The translations under genes were made by a program, and so were the position numbers. A DNA stretch of 64,000 nt from CAYQQJ01 sp964419935. Lineage in GTDB: Bacteria; Pseudomonadota; Gammaproteobacteria; Pseudomonadales; Cellvibrionaceae. Positions 35,645-44,782 of the stretch are shown here, piece by piece. Each line of letters opens with the position of its first letter. The stretch's first letter is position 1. The notes beneath the pieces are model-generated. The model did no database searches and was not told the DNA's origin. It worked only from the letters and a program-made list of their open reading frames with translations. Where the stretch lies: positions 1-64,000 of the forward strand of contig CAYQQJ010000015.1 of assembly GCA_964419935.1 (NCBI GenBank), given 5' to 3'.

Positions 35645-36730
35645 TTGGTAAACACCTGCAACAAAACACGCCTTTGTTCCCGTCGGCCCGTCGCCGCATT
35701 CTGCATTTCAGGCTCTCGCCTTCTCGCCACTGTTATCACAGCCATGAGTGTACTCGGCTGCGAGCAATATGAACCGCCGTCCCATTCATTTGAAGTCGCA
35801 TCCGTGGGCGCTCAAGCGGCCGCCCTGTCCGACGATGGGCGCTACGCTGTTATCGGATCCGTCCACCAGGGTGGCAGCCTCTGGCGCGTTTCCGACGGCG
35901 AACGCCTGTTCAACTGGAATCATGATAAAAACGAACAGACAGTTATTCGCTCGGCGGATTTTTCAGCCGATGGTCACCGGGTAGTCACCACTGACACCGC
36001 GACATTGGTGTTGTGGAATCGTGACAGCGGTGCTGCGGAGCGCTTCTGGCAAGCGCCGGGCGAGATTCTTTCCGTCAGCCTGGACGCCGCAGGCAACAAG
36101 GCGCTGCTCGGCCTCACAACGGAATTGGCGGTACTGTTCGATGTGCGCCGGGGCGGGGTTTTGCAACGTCTGGATCACGGAGACCGGGTGACCAGCGTGG
36201 AGCTGTCCGCTGATGGCCAGTTTGCACTCACCGGCTCCGAGGATTTCACGGCAACCTTCTGGCAGCTCGATACCGGTAAGGCGCTGAACGAAATACAACA
36301 CGACAACGAGGTGCGACTAGTAACACTCTCTCCCGACGCCTCTCTGGCACTCTCGGTCAGCAAGTACGACAAGGCTCTACTCTGGCACACGAGCAGTGGT
36401 GAAATTCACGGGGAAATTCCGCTGAGCGCCGAACGGCTAAAGCGGGGGCTGACGTTTACTGCCGCAGCCATCAGTGCTGACAATAAACTGTTACTAACTG
36501 GCCGCGCGGATGAAATCGTGGAATTGTGGGATATCGAGACGCTACAGAAACTGAAGCAATGGCGCCTGCCCAAGCGGGATAAATGGAAACCGACAGGAGC
36601 CGCAGTACTTGACGTAGCATTCAGTGACGAAAACTCCTCGCACCTTGTTGCCATTGCGTCCAATGGCTTTGTTCATCAATTGGAAACAGCTACCCCAGAA
36701 AGCGAAAAGCCCGGGACCACGCTTCCGTAG
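35645..36730 (+). CDS. WD40-repeat lipoprotein
   Basis: The 361-residue product has a signal region ending in a lipobox (MSVLGC) and a beta-propeller made of WD40-like repeats (AAALSDDGRYAVIGSVHQGG, VTSVELSADGQFALTGSEDF, AAAISADNKLLLTGRADEIV). TTG 35645 is chosen because GGGAGG lies five bases upstream. It is probably an envelope-anchored scaffold of unknown partner. It is inserted between algQ and the FKBP gene, which are closer neighbours in Pseudomonas. Confidence 0.8.
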   Translation: MVNTCNKTRLCSRRPVAAFCISGSRLLATVITAMSVLGCEQYEPPSHSFEVASVGAQAAALSDDGRYAVIGSVHQGGSLWRVSDGERLFNWNHDKNEQTVIRSADFSADGHRVVTTDTATLVLWNRDSGAAERFWQAPGEILSVSLDAAGNKALLGLTTELAVLFDVRRGGVLQRLDHGDRVTSVELSADGQFALTGSEDFTATFWQLDTGKALNEIQHDNEVRLVTLSPDASLALSVSKYDKALLWHTSSGEIHGEIPLSAERLKRGLTFTAAAISADNKLLLTGRADEIVELWDIETLQKLKQWRLPKRDKWKPTGAAVLDVAFSDENSSHLVAIASNGFVHQLETATPESEKPGTTLP

Positions 36731-36739
36731 CCCCGGGCT
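36704..36739 (-). terminator. Intrinsic terminator of the FKBP gene
   Basis: On the minus strand AGCCCGGG (36739-36732) and CCCGGGCT (36715-36708) form an 8-bp GC-rich stem with a 16-base loop, followed by TTTTC. It lies between the converging WD40 and FKBP genes and overlaps the end of the WD40 coding region. Confidence 0.7.
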
Positions 36740-36758
36740 CTCAATGCGGCTTTAAAGC

Positions 36759-37505
36759 TTACTCAGCCGCTGCAGGCTCTTCTTCCTGCTCTTGTTCACT
36801 GGAAGCGACGTCCAGCAGCTCCACTTCAAAGATAAGGGTTTCATTCGGGCCGATTGGGCCGGAAGTACCACCAGGGCCATAAGCCAGATCCGACGGAATA
36901 GTCAGTTCCCACTTGTCACCTACCTGCATCAATTGCAGCGCTTCGATCCAGCCGGGGATAACACCGTTAACGGGGAATGTTGCGGGCTGGCCGCGTTCAA
37001 CCGAGCTATCGAATACGGTACCGTCAATCAGACGACCCGTATAGTGAACAGTAACCTGATCTTCAGCGGCAGGGGTTGCACCATCACCTTCGGTAATCAC
37101 CTTGTACTGCAGCCCGCTTTCAGTTGTTTCCACACCTTCTTTGCCGGCGTTTTCAGCCAAATAGGTTTCGCCTTCCTGTTTGTTCTCTTCAGCGGCCTTC
37201 GCCATCGCTTCCTGCTGTTTCGCTTGTTGCTGCGTCTGGAAAGCGGTCATAGCGGCCTGGCTTTCTTCGTCGTTCAGTCGCGACTCTTTATCACCTGCCA
37301 CATCGGATACAGCGAGACTGATAGCATCAACATCAATGGTAAAGTTGCTGGCCTTGGCCTGGCTGGCCATGTTGTAGCCAACGATATAGCTGACTTTCTG
37401 TTCCAGTGTGTCCAGCTGAGTGGACGGCTCCTGCTTTTCCTCGCCACCACAAGCAGTCAACACAATTGCCGTTGCGGCCATGCCTACTAAAAGATACTGT
37501 TTCAT
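36759..37505 (-). CDS. FKBP-type peptidyl-prolyl isomerase, lipoprotein
   Basis: This 248-residue Mip/FkpA-like protein assists folding in the envelope. It has a lipobox (IVLTAC, Cys19), a helical dimerisation region (about residues 30-125, Gln/Ala/Glu-rich) and a C-terminal FKBP domain (VTVHYTGRLIDGTVFDSSVE, GVIPGWIEALQLMQVGDKWE, LIFEVELLDV), followed by an acidic tail. It is convergent with the WD40 gene and divergent from algP. Confidence 0.92.
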   Translation of the reverse strand: MKQYLLVGMAATAIVLTACGGEEKQEPSTQLDTLEQKVSYIVGYNMASQAKASNFTIDVDAISLAVSDVAGDKESRLNDEESQAAMTAFQTQQQAKQQEAMAKAAEENKQEGETYLAENAGKEGVETTESGLQYKVITEGDGATPAAEDQVTVHYTGRLIDGTVFDSSVERGQPATFPVNGVIPGWIEALQLMQVGDKWELTIPSDLAYGPGGTSGPIGPNETLIFEVELLDVASSEQEQEEEPAAAE

Positions 37506-38005
37506 AGTCTAGTCCCGTTATTGGTCTTTGGTTTTTCGTTAACGCCAACAGCAGGCGCTATTTAAAACTGAGCACAGACGATACACGTTTATGCGCGAAT
37601 TCGCTAGATAGGGCTGCCCGCGTGAGCCATGCCTGACAGCGAGCCTCCTGACACATCGCCGACAGAGAGTCTGCAGACAGGGCGCGTCACTGATTGGATG
37701 AAGCAGGAGTCCGTGTCAGATTCACTTCGAGTGCCGATCAGGCAACTGCCGGATGATATTTAATCCAGTCAGCCTATGCCGCTACAGTATTCACAGTTTC
37801 GTGCATTTCACGCGCTGCATTCCATCCCGGCCAGATGATCTGATAACAATTTCATCGCCCTATTGGCAATGAACGCCGATGCCAATAAAATTGGCCTCGA
37901 TTTCGGCGTGGAACCGCGTAAACTTTTCGCAACCACAGGCTGTAAATCTTGTCTGTAGTTTTAGAACTCGATTCCACTCCATCTTTCATCATCAGGTACC
38001 TGCAC
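37506..38005. other. 500-base divergent intergenic region without a gene
   Basis: No plausible coding region lies between the FKBP and algP starts. The most notable structure is a set of three short complementary blocks, ATTGGC (37862-37867), GCCAAT (37881-37886) and ATTGGC (37890-37895), where the middle block can pair with either neighbour. Both promoters must lie here, but I cannot name them confidently. Confidence 0.5.
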
Positions 38006-38911
38006 ATGGCCGCACGAAAAAAAGTTACTGATCCTGTCGTGGATCTGGAAAAAGAAATTGCCAAACTCACGACTCAACTCGACAAAGCCCGCGCTCAGCG
38101 CATTACCGCTGCTGACAAGGCATTCAATCAAACTCAGGGCAAAATGGCAAAAGCCAAGCAAAAGCTCGCTCAACTACGAGAGCGTCTGAGCAAGGCCAGC
38201 GCCTCGGCCGCAGGCAAAAAGACAGCCGCCGCCAAAACGCGAATCAGCAATGCCCGCGACGCAGTCGCAAACCAACGGCAGGAGCTCGACGCTCTCAAGG
38301 AGTTGTTGGCCGAGCAGAAGCAGGCATTGGCAGACCTGACAGCAGAGAAAAAAGCCGCAGACCAATTGGCAAAGATCGTCGCAAAGACAGAGAAGGACCT
38401 GCTGAAGAAGCGCAACGCCAAAGCGAAATCCACAAAACGCGCGCCGGCAAAACGTGCGAAGCCCGCATCGACCAGCGCAGCCGCCAGCTCATCGACGAAG
38501 GCCGCTGCAAAGTCATCCAGTAAAGCGTCAGCGACGAAGCCCGCAAAAAAGAAATCCGCGAGCAAAGCAGCCAGCCCGGCGACCAAAGCCGATGCCCCCA
38601 AGAAAAAGCCGGCCGCTACCAAGGCAAAAGCGAAGACGCCATCCACCAGCGTGAAACGCAAGGCTGGCACACGCAGCACGGAAAAACCGGCAGCCAAACC
38701 AGCGGGCACACCGGCCCAATCAGCACCGGTAAAACCCGCCGAGAAGCAAGTGCCGCCGCCAGAGATGCCATCCGCTGATAAAGCGGCACCCGCCCCTTCA
38801 CCAACTACGCCGCCGGGCGTTCCGCAACCCGCCCAACAGTCTTCCAACGCAGCCGATGAACCGAATCCACAGCAATCGGGTACAGGCAGCCTGTTCGGTT
38901 CAGATCACTAA
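38006..38911 (+). CDS. algP: AlgP-like histone H1-type protein
   Basis: The 301-residue product has an N-terminal coiled-coil half (residues about 8-140) and a Lys/Ala/Pro/Ser-rich tail of histone H1 type (KPAKKKSASKAASPATKADA, KAKAKTPSTSVKRKAGTRS). This layout and its place near algQ and FKBP match AlgP (AlgR3), a DNA-binding protein linked to alginate regulation in Pseudomonas. ATG 38006 is preferred because it starts MAARKKVTDP with AGGTA upstream; the longer frame from 37949 adds an unrelated leader. Tails of this kind vary in length between strains. Confidence 0.82.
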   Translation: MAARKKVTDPVVDLEKEIAKLTTQLDKARAQRITAADKAFNQTQGKMAKAKQKLAQLRERLSKASASAAGKKTAAAKTRISNARDAVANQRQELDALKELLAEQKQALADLTAEKKAADQLAKIVAKTEKDLLKKRNAKAKSTKRAPAKRAKPASTSAAASSSTKAAAKSSSKASATKPAKKKSASKAASPATKADAPKKKPAATKAKAKTPSTSVKRKAGTRSTEKPAAKPAGTPAQSAPVKPAEKQVPPPEMPSADKAAPAPSPTTPPGVPQPAQQSSNAADEPNPQQSGTGSLFGSDH

Positions 38912-38974
38912 GATGATTGATGTCACGCCGGCAGCCCCTTAGGGGAAAGCCGGTGTGCCAGCAAGCAATTAATG

Positions 38975-39466
38975 CTAGCGGCCTGGATAGACATGGATCG
39001 CCGCAGTACGTAGCGGCGACACCCATTCATCTGACGGCAGATGGAGGTATACGACGAGCCGATCGAGAGGTCGGAGGGTAGTGGTGTCAGAGGGTGGAAC
39101 CGTTGTATCTGCCATGGGCATACATTCAAGCGCCTGCAACAGAGATTTCTCGATGGCCAGTTCCGCCGCGAGAATATGCCCGCGAACCTGCTCCGCAACC
39201 TCAGCACTCAGAGACGCCTCGGCCTTGATAAAGCGCCGAGCCTGACGTAGCGGCACCAGTGCCGGATCATTCACGCGGCGAACGCGCCTATAGCCACTGT
39301 GCAGAATGTCGTCGGCCAGTTCTTCCTTGCGTACATCAAGCCACGCGCACCATAAGAGTATCAGAACGTTGACCTGCTGCTGGTCTTGCAGATAGAGACA
39401 TAACTCTTCAATGCCGGGTTCGGCATATAGCCTCTGACAAAATTCCCAGAGGTCACTGGCAGGCAC
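38975..39466 (-). CDS. TIGR02444 family protein
   Basis: The 163-residue cytosolic protein matches the TIGR02444/DUF2390 family of unknown function (DLWEFCQRLYAEPGIEELCL, LYLQDQQQVNVLILLWCAWL). The family lies near algP in Pseudomonas, as here. GTG 39466 with GGAG seven bases upstream is a better start than TTG 39472, which is too close to that site. The C-terminal 40 residues look poorly conserved. Confidence 0.8.
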   Translation of the reverse strand: MPASDLWEFCQRLYAEPGIEELCLYLQDQQQVNVLILLWCAWLDVRKEELADDILHSGYRRVRRVNDPALVPLRQARRFIKAEASLSAEVAEQVRGHILAAELAIEKSLLQALECMPMADTTVPPSDTTTLRPLDRLVVYLHLPSDEWVSPLRTAAIHVYPGR

Positions 39467-39490
39467 AATCAAACTCCGTCATAGAAGACA

Positions 39491-40276
39491 CTATGCATTT
39501 TTGCGAAAGATGATATCCCATACACCGTGCCCTCGCAGCTCACCACGGGTTTCGAATTTTGTCGTGGGCCGATAATCAGGTCGCTCGGCAAAACAATAAC
39601 TGCTGGCGGTATTTTCAAAACCCGGCGCTGCACACATCACTTCCATCATGTACTGCGCGTAGTTTTCCCAGTCCGTAGCCATGTGGCAGATGCCGCCGGG
39701 TTTCAGCTTCTGCCGAATTATCGCAACAAATTCAGGCTGCACGATTCGACGCTTCTGGTGCTTTTTCTTGTGCCACGGGTCGGGAAAGAACAACTGGAAA
39801 CGGTCCAGACTTTCATCAGCGATGCAATCAGCCAAAACGTCCAACGCATCCGCCATGTATACCCGAACATTACGCAGCTGCGCTTGGCCAGCATTGTTGA
39901 TCAGCCGACCCACGCCGGGCGGATGCACTTCAATGCCGATAAAATCCGTCTCCGGCGAGTCAGTCGCCATGGTCACCAGGGAGTCACCCATGCCGAAACC
40001 CACCTCCAGCACTACCGGCGCACTGCGCCCGAAGGCTTCAGTGGTGGAGAGCGGTCCATCGAACAAACTCAAACCATAGGCCGGCCACCAATTATCGAAT
40101 GCTGCCCTCTGGCCATCGGTCATGCGCCCGGCACGAATGACGTAGCTGCGTATGGATTTTTTCTTGAACTCTGGTTTCGTGACGAGTTTCGTAACGGGTT
40201 TTGTGACAGGTTCCATGACCGGCTTCGTAACGGATTCGGTAATTGGTGTCGTAACGGGTTTCATAACTGATTTCAC
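39491..40276 (-). CDS. trmB: tRNA (guanine-N7)-methyltransferase TrmB, with repeat leader
   Basis: TrmB methylates G46 in the variable loop of tRNA using S-adenosylmethionine. The 261-residue protein has the SAM motif VLEVGFGMGDSLV, the FIGIEVHPPGVGRL segment and the catalytic LFFPDPWHKKKHQKRR. The first 36 residues are unusual: about nine T-K-P-V-like tetrapeptides encoded by a degenerate 12-bp tandem repeat, placed before the usual RSYVIRAGRMTDGQ start of the family. The start is GTG 40276. Confidence 0.93.
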   Translation of the reverse strand: MKSVMKPVTTPITESVTKPVMEPVTKPVTKLVTKPEFKKKSIRSYVIRAGRMTDGQRAAFDNWWPAYGLSLFDGPLSTTEAFGRSAPVVLEVGFGMGDSLVTMATDSPETDFIGIEVHPPGVGRLINNAGQAQLRNVRVYMADALDVLADCIADESLDRFQLFFPDPWHKKKHQKRRIVQPEFVAIIRQKLKPGGICHMATDWENYAQYMMEVMCAAPGFENTASSYCFAERPDYRPTTKFETRGELRGHGVWDIIFRKNA

Positions 40277-40290
40277 AAGCTCTCAATCCA

Positions 40291-40671
40291 TCAACTGCGC
40301 AAGGCGAACACCAACAGGCTGATCCAGCCCGCTATGAACAGTGCCCCGCCCAATGGCGTTATCGGACCCAGCCAGCGCGGGCCACCCAACGCAAGAAAGT
40401 ACAGACTGCCACAGAACAACAGCATGCCCACGCTGAACAGCACCGCGCTGGTTGTGAGCGCGCTACTGCGCAGGCTCTGCTGCATCAAAATACTTAGCCC
40501 GAGCAACGCCAGCGCGTGAACAAAGTGGTACTGCACCGCAGTTTGCCAGACGGACAATGCCCGCTCATCCAGCCGCGCTTTAAGTGCATGCGCGCCAAAC
40601 GCGCCCAGCACCACAGCCAGCCCACCATTGGCGGCGGCTACTACCAGAAACAACTTGGGAATTACTTGCAT
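40291..40671 (-). CDS. DUF423 family membrane protein
   Basis: The 126-residue protein has four membrane helices and the DUF423 (YgdD) wording: NGGLAVVLGAFGAHALKARL, VWQTAVQYHFVHALALLGLS and GSLYFLALGGPRWLGPITPL. The function is unknown. ATG 40671 is used; the upstream frame to 40734 overlaps the rpoH terminator. It ends 14 bases before trmB. Confidence 0.88.
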   Translation of the reverse strand: MQVIPKLFLVVAAANGGLAVVLGAFGAHALKARLDERALSVWQTAVQYHFVHALALLGLSILMQQSLRSSALTTSAVLFSVGMLLFCGSLYFLALGGPRWLGPITPLGGALFIAGWISLLVFALRS

Positions 40672-40732
40672 GACAAAAGACGCTCGTTGGGAGCCAGACA
40701 GTCCTGGAATATTTTGGAAATGATGGGTGCTC

Positions 40733-40764
40733 AAAAAAAAAGCCGCGCATCGGCGCGGCTTTTC
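40733..40764. terminator. Intrinsic terminator after rpoH
   Basis: AGCCGCGC (40741-40748) and GCGCGGCT (40753-40760) form an 8-bp stem with a four-base loop. The minus-strand transcript then has a run of eight U residues, so it terminates rpoH strongly. The plus-strand side has only four T residues. Confidence 0.9.
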
Positions 40765-40782
40765 ATTCTACAGGGGAGTGGA

Positions 40783-41640
40783 TCAGGCTTCCATCATCAC
40801 CCGAATTTTCTTCATGGCATTTTTTTCCAGCTGGCGTATGCGTTCGGCGGAAACACCGTATTCATCAGCCAGGTCGTGAAGCGTGGCTTTTTCTTCATTC
40901 AGCCAGCGCTTCTGCAGAATATCCCGACTGCGATCATCCAGGTCGGTCATGGCTACCTGCAAACCGTCAGCGCTGCTTGAACGCCAATCATCGTCTTCGA
41001 GCATGCGCGATGGATCATAGCGCTGATCTTCCAGGTAATTGGCCGGCGCCAGATAAGCCGTATCATCATCTTCATCGGAGCCGGCATCGAAAGTCGCATC
41101 GAATGACGCCAAGCGTCCTTCCATATCATGTACATGCTGCACGTCGACGTTCAGATCAGCAGCAACGGCCTTGGCTTCTTCATGAGTGAGCCAACCGAGA
41201 CGCTTCTTTTTACCGCGCAGGTTGAAGAAGAGTTTGCGCTGGGCTTTGGTGGTGGCGATTTTCACGATACGCCAGTTGCGCAGAATATATTCATGTATTT
41301 CCGCCTTGATCCAATGCACCGCAAAGGAGATCAGACGAACACCCTTTTCAGGATTGAAGCGCTTGACCGCTTTCATCAGGCCGACATTGCCTTCCTGGAT
41401 CAGGTCAGCCTGGGGCAGCCCATAGCCGCCATAGGACTTGGCAATGTGAACCACAAATCGCAGGTGCGAGAGTACCAGACGGCGCGCGGCATCCAGATCT
41501 TCGCGATAATAGAGATCCTCTGCCAGAGCTTTTTCGTCTTCGGCAGACAATACCGGGTAACCATTGACCGCCTGCATATACGCATTCAGGTTCTGACCCG
41601 GCGCAATGATTCCCGCAGACTGTAGACTAGTGCCCTTCAT
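40783..41640 (-). CDS. rpoH: RNA polymerase sigma-32 factor RpoH
   Basis: RpoH directs transcription of heat-shock genes. The 285-residue protein has the sigma-70 family regions: region 2 (LIQEGNVGLMKAVKRFNPEK), the RpoH box (QRKLFFNLR) that marks sigma-32, and region 4 (LHDLADEYGVSAERIRQLEK). ATG 41640 has GGAGGT seven bases upstream. It follows ftsX on the same strand, the standard gammaproteobacterial order ftsY-ftsE-ftsX-rpoH. Confidence 0.96.
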   Translation of the reverse strand: MKGTSLQSAGIIAPGQNLNAYMQAVNGYPVLSAEDEKALAEDLYYREDLDAARRLVLSHLRFVVHIAKSYGGYGLPQADLIQEGNVGLMKAVKRFNPEKGVRLISFAVHWIKAEIHEYILRNWRIVKIATTKAQRKLFFNLRGKKKRLGWLTHEEAKAVAADLNVDVQHVHDMEGRLASFDATFDAGSDEDDDTAYLAPANYLEDQRYDPSRMLEDDDWRSSSADGLQVAMTDLDDRSRDILQKRWLNEEKATLHDLADEYGVSAERIRQLEKNAMKKIRVMMEA

Positions 41641-41668
41641 TGTTTTACCTCCAGTAAACCAGCGATAG

Positions 41669-41698
41669 AGTGTAGCACTCCGCATCCGCTATCGCCAA
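41669..41698 (-). promoter_or_regulatory. Candidate sigma-70 promoter of rpoH
   Basis: On the minus strand TTGGCG (41698-41693) and TACACT (41674-41669) are separated by 18 bases, four matches of six to each consensus box. The predicted transcript would start about 20 bases before the rpoH ATG. This is a weak prediction by eye. Confidence 0.35.
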
Positions 41699-41854
41699 GT
41701 GGCCGCCCGACCAGCCAATAATGCTGAAACCTCCGCCTCCTTATACAGGCTATACAGAGAGCCTTGATTGGGATTCACGCTGGACGGGCGGTTCTGTGCT
41801 CCCTGAGACCACAAGGTCGCGCAGCGGTTCAATTTATCTGTGCCTGTTTTACCC

Positions 41855-42916
41855 TTACTTCGGCTCAATCTGGCTCAGGTGGCGGCTAACCGCCAGCCAG
41901 GCGCCAAGCCAACCAATCAAGGTGCTCAGAGCCACAAGCGCGACATTGCCGGCAAATCCCAACCCGGCGAGCTGATAATCACTTTGATAGCTAGCCGCCA
42001 AGCGTGCCACGGAGCCGCTGATGGCCCAGTAGCCAAATGCCACCAGCACGCACGCGAGAATGCCACCCATGAACCCGTACCAACCACCGGTATAAAGGAA
42101 GGGCCGGCGCACAAAACCATCAGTGCCGCCGACCAGCTTGGTCACCACAATCTCGTCACGGCGGTTTTCAATGGCCAGGCGAATAGTGTTGCCGATTGCC
42201 ACCAGCAAGCCCAACGCCAGCAGGGCCGCCAGTGCGTAAACAATGCGCTGTCCGAGCACCATCAGCTCGCGCAGCCGCTTCACCCATTCCATATCGAGAC
42301 TGACTTCGTCCACCAAGGGTTCTTGTGCCAGTTGTTCGGCCAGCAGCTTGATCTGCGCCGGCTGCCTGGTAGACGCACCAGGCGCGATGATCATTGAGGG
42401 TGGGAGGGGGTTTTCATCCAACGCGTCCAGTGCAACCGCAAAGCCCGATGTCGCGCGCAGATCCTGTATTGCCTGTTCGGGAGACACGTAGGTCAGCTCG
42501 GCAATTTCCGGCATCGCGGACAGCCGCTGTCGCAGCTCGTCAATCGCGAGGCCCTGTGCCCGCGCGTCCAGGTACAGGGATATCCGAGGGCTCGCGTCCC
42601 AGTTTTCTCCGAGCTGGTGAATATTGTTGAGCCCCACCAGCAAGGTGGCGGGCAGGGCCAGAGCAATGGCCACCACCAGAGCCGTCATCAGGGTTTGCAT
42701 GGGCTGAGCCAAGAGCCGATTTAAACTGCCTGTCGCTGAAGCTCGATGGTGGCCCCAGTAGGCTTTGGATACATCGGAAAAACGGGTTTTGCGCTGCACC
42801 GCACCGCTCTGTACGGACCCGCTTTTGGGCGAGTGGCGTGGAGGTGACTCCGGCGCCTGGCGGGACGCGCCACTTTTGCCTCTCCGCACACCAGTGCTTC
42901 TCATACCGGGGCTCAT
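41855..42916 (-). CDS. ftsX: Cell division protein FtsX
   Basis: FtsX is the membrane subunit of the FtsEX complex that activates septal peptidoglycan hydrolases. The 353-residue protein has a basic N-terminal tail of about 70 residues, a first helix (LMTALVVAIALALPATLLVG), a periplasmic domain and three C-terminal helices with GNTIRLAIENRRDEIVVTKL between them. Its ATG overlaps the ftsE stop codon (ATGA). Confidence 0.94.
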   Translation of the reverse strand: MSPGMRSTGVRRGKSGASRQAPESPPRHSPKSGSVQSGAVQRKTRFSDVSKAYWGHHRASATGSLNRLLAQPMQTLMTALVVAIALALPATLLVGLNNIHQLGENWDASPRISLYLDARAQGLAIDELRQRLSAMPEIAELTYVSPEQAIQDLRATSGFAVALDALDENPLPPSMIIAPGASTRQPAQIKLLAEQLAQEPLVDEVSLDMEWVKRLRELMVLGQRIVYALAALLALGLLVAIGNTIRLAIENRRDEIVVTKLVGGTDGFVRRPFLYTGGWYGFMGGILACVLVAFGYWAISGSVARLAASYQSDYQLAGLGFAGNVALVALSTLIGWLGAWLAVSRHLSQIEPK

Positions 42917-43581
42917 ACAAGCGCCCCGTCACGCGCAAGACGGCCATGGTCAAGAGTGAGCACCCGCTTACCCATAGCGCGTATGAGGGCCAGATCATGA
43001 CTGGCAATCATCACGGTGACACCGACGCTGTTGAACTGGCGAAACAGCTGCATGATTTCCGCCGACAGGGCAGGGTCCAGGTTGCCGGTGGGCTCATCCG
43101 CGAGCAGCAGCGTGGGCTTGTTGACCACGGCGCGGGCGATGCCCACCCGTTGCTGCTCTCCACCAGACAGAGTAATGGGGTTGGCTTTTTCCTTGTCGAG
43201 CAAACCGACCTTATCCAATGCCGCACGCACCCGGCGACCCACTTCCCGCGACTGATAACCGGCAATTTGCAGGGGCAGGGCGATGTTTTCAAACACGCTA
43301 CGGTCAAACAACAACTGGTGATTCTGGAACACCACGCCCACCTGACGGCGATGAAACGGCACCTGGCTGCGGCGCAAACGGTTGAGGTTACGCCCGGCAA
43401 TAACCACCTGGCCCGTGGTCGCGCGCTCCATCAGCATGATCAGCTTCATAAGGGTACTTTTTCCGGCACCGGAATGGCCGGTCAAGAACAGCATTTCTCC
43501 TGCGGCAACATCGAACGAGACGCCGGAGAGCGCTTCCTGGCCGCTGACATAACGCTTGCTGACTTGGTGAAAATTGATCAT
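42913..43581 (-). CDS. ftsE: Cell division ATP-binding protein FtsE
   Basis: FtsE is the ATPase of the FtsEX complex. The 222-residue protein has Walker A GHSGAGKST (35-43), the LSGGEQQRVGIARAVVNKP signature and Walker B LLLADEPTGNLD. ATG 43581 gives the family start MINFHQVSKRY; the longer frame upstream runs into ftsY and is not used. It is coupled to ftsX by a four-base overlap. Confidence 0.95.
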   Translation of the reverse strand: MINFHQVSKRYVSGQEALSGVSFDVAAGEMLFLTGHSGAGKSTLMKLIMLMERATTGQVVIAGRNLNRLRRSQVPFHRRQVGVVFQNHQLLFDRSVFENIALPLQIAGYQSREVGRRVRAALDKVGLLDKEKANPITLSGGEQQRVGIARAVVNKPTLLLADEPTGNLDPALSAEIMQLFRQFNSVGVTVMIASHDLALIRAMGKRVLTLDHGRLARDGALV

Positions 43582-43630
43582 GGTTTCTCTGCTGCCGGGT
43601 ATCCGAGCACACCACCCGGCTCCATTATTA

Positions 43631-44782
43631 TCATTGAACGCTATTGTCATTAAACAATGCGTCGACAAATTCCCGGGCGGCGAACGGCTGTAAATCCTCG
43701 ATGGCTTCGCCCACACCGATATAGCGCACCGGAATGCCGAGCTTTTTGCTAAGCGCAAAGATGATACCGCCTTTTGCCGTGCCGTCGAGCTTGGTCAACA
43801 CAATGCCGGTGACACCCGCCGCTGTGTTGAATTGCTCTGCCTGGCTCACTGCATTCTGTCCGGTACCCGCATCCAGCACCAATAGGACCTCATGAGGCGC
43901 AGTGGCATCAAGCTTTGCCATGACGCGCTTGACCTTGGCCAGCTCGTCCATTAAATGGCTCTTGTTGTGCAGACGACCGGCGGTGTCTGCGATGATAACG
44001 TCCGTCCCGCGGGATTGGGCCGACTGCACCGCATCAAAAATTACCGAGGCACTATCCGCACCGGTATGTTGGGCAATAACCGGAATTCGGTTGCGCTCCC
44101 CCCACACCTGCAATTGCTCCACCGCCGCGGCGCGGAAGGTGTCACCGGCAGCAAGCATCACCGACTTGCCCTCATTCTGCAGGCGCTTTGCCAGCTTGCC
44201 GATGGTAGTGGTTTTGCCCACACCGTTAACGCCCACCACGAGAATGACATAGGGCTTGCGGGACGAGTCAATGACCAGCGGCTGTTCTACCTGGGCCAAT
44301 AGGTCCTGCAACGCGTTGCGCAGCGCTGCATACAGGGCGCCCGAGTCATTCAGCTGCTTGCGCGCAACCCGCGCGGTCAGGTCATCAATGATGTCGGTGG
44401 TTGCATCCACACCAACGTCAGCCATCAGAAGCTGGGTTTCTATATCTTCCAACAGCTCGTCATCAATGGCTTTCTTGCCGAGCAGCAAGTTGCCCAGACC
44501 GCTCGCAAACTGGCCACTGGTGCGGGACAAGCCGCGCTTGATACGGGCAAACATGCCTTTGGGTTCCTGCGACTCGCCAGTCGCATCGGGCTCCTGTGCC
44601 ACAGTGGACGCAGGTGCCGGCACCTCGGGTTCGGTCAATTCGGGGGGCATCGCCTCAGCAGTAACTTCGGCGTCAATCACCTCAGGGGCAGCATCAACCT
44701 CGGTCGCTTTTTTGGAGTGAGCGTCGTCCTGTTGATCCGCAGGTGCTTCCGGCTTGCTTTTTTTACGCTTAAAAAACATCAT
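43631..44782 (-). CDS. ftsY: Signal recognition particle receptor FtsY
   Basis: FtsY is the SRP receptor GTPase that delivers ribosomes to the Sec translocon. The 383-residue protein has an acidic, Ala/Pro-rich A domain (residues 1-90) and the NG domain with G1 GVNGVGKTTTIGKLA, DTFRAAAVEQLQVW, IIADTAGRLHNKSHLMDELA and TKLDGTAKGG. Two adjacent ATG codons (44782, 44779) could start it. Confidence 0.95.
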   Translation of the reverse strand: MMFFKRKKSKPEAPADQQDDAHSKKATEVDAAPEVIDAEVTAEAMPPELTEPEVPAPASTVAQEPDATGESQEPKGMFARIKRGLSRTSGQFASGLGNLLLGKKAIDDELLEDIETQLLMADVGVDATTDIIDDLTARVARKQLNDSGALYAALRNALQDLLAQVEQPLVIDSSRKPYVILVVGVNGVGKTTTIGKLAKRLQNEGKSVMLAAGDTFRAAAVEQLQVWGERNRIPVIAQHTGADSASVIFDAVQSAQSRGTDVIIADTAGRLHNKSHLMDELAKVKRVMAKLDATAPHEVLLVLDAGTGQNAVSQAEQFNTAAGVTGIVLTKLDGTAKGGIIFALSKKLGIPVRYIGVGEAIEDLQPFAAREFVDALFNDNSVQ

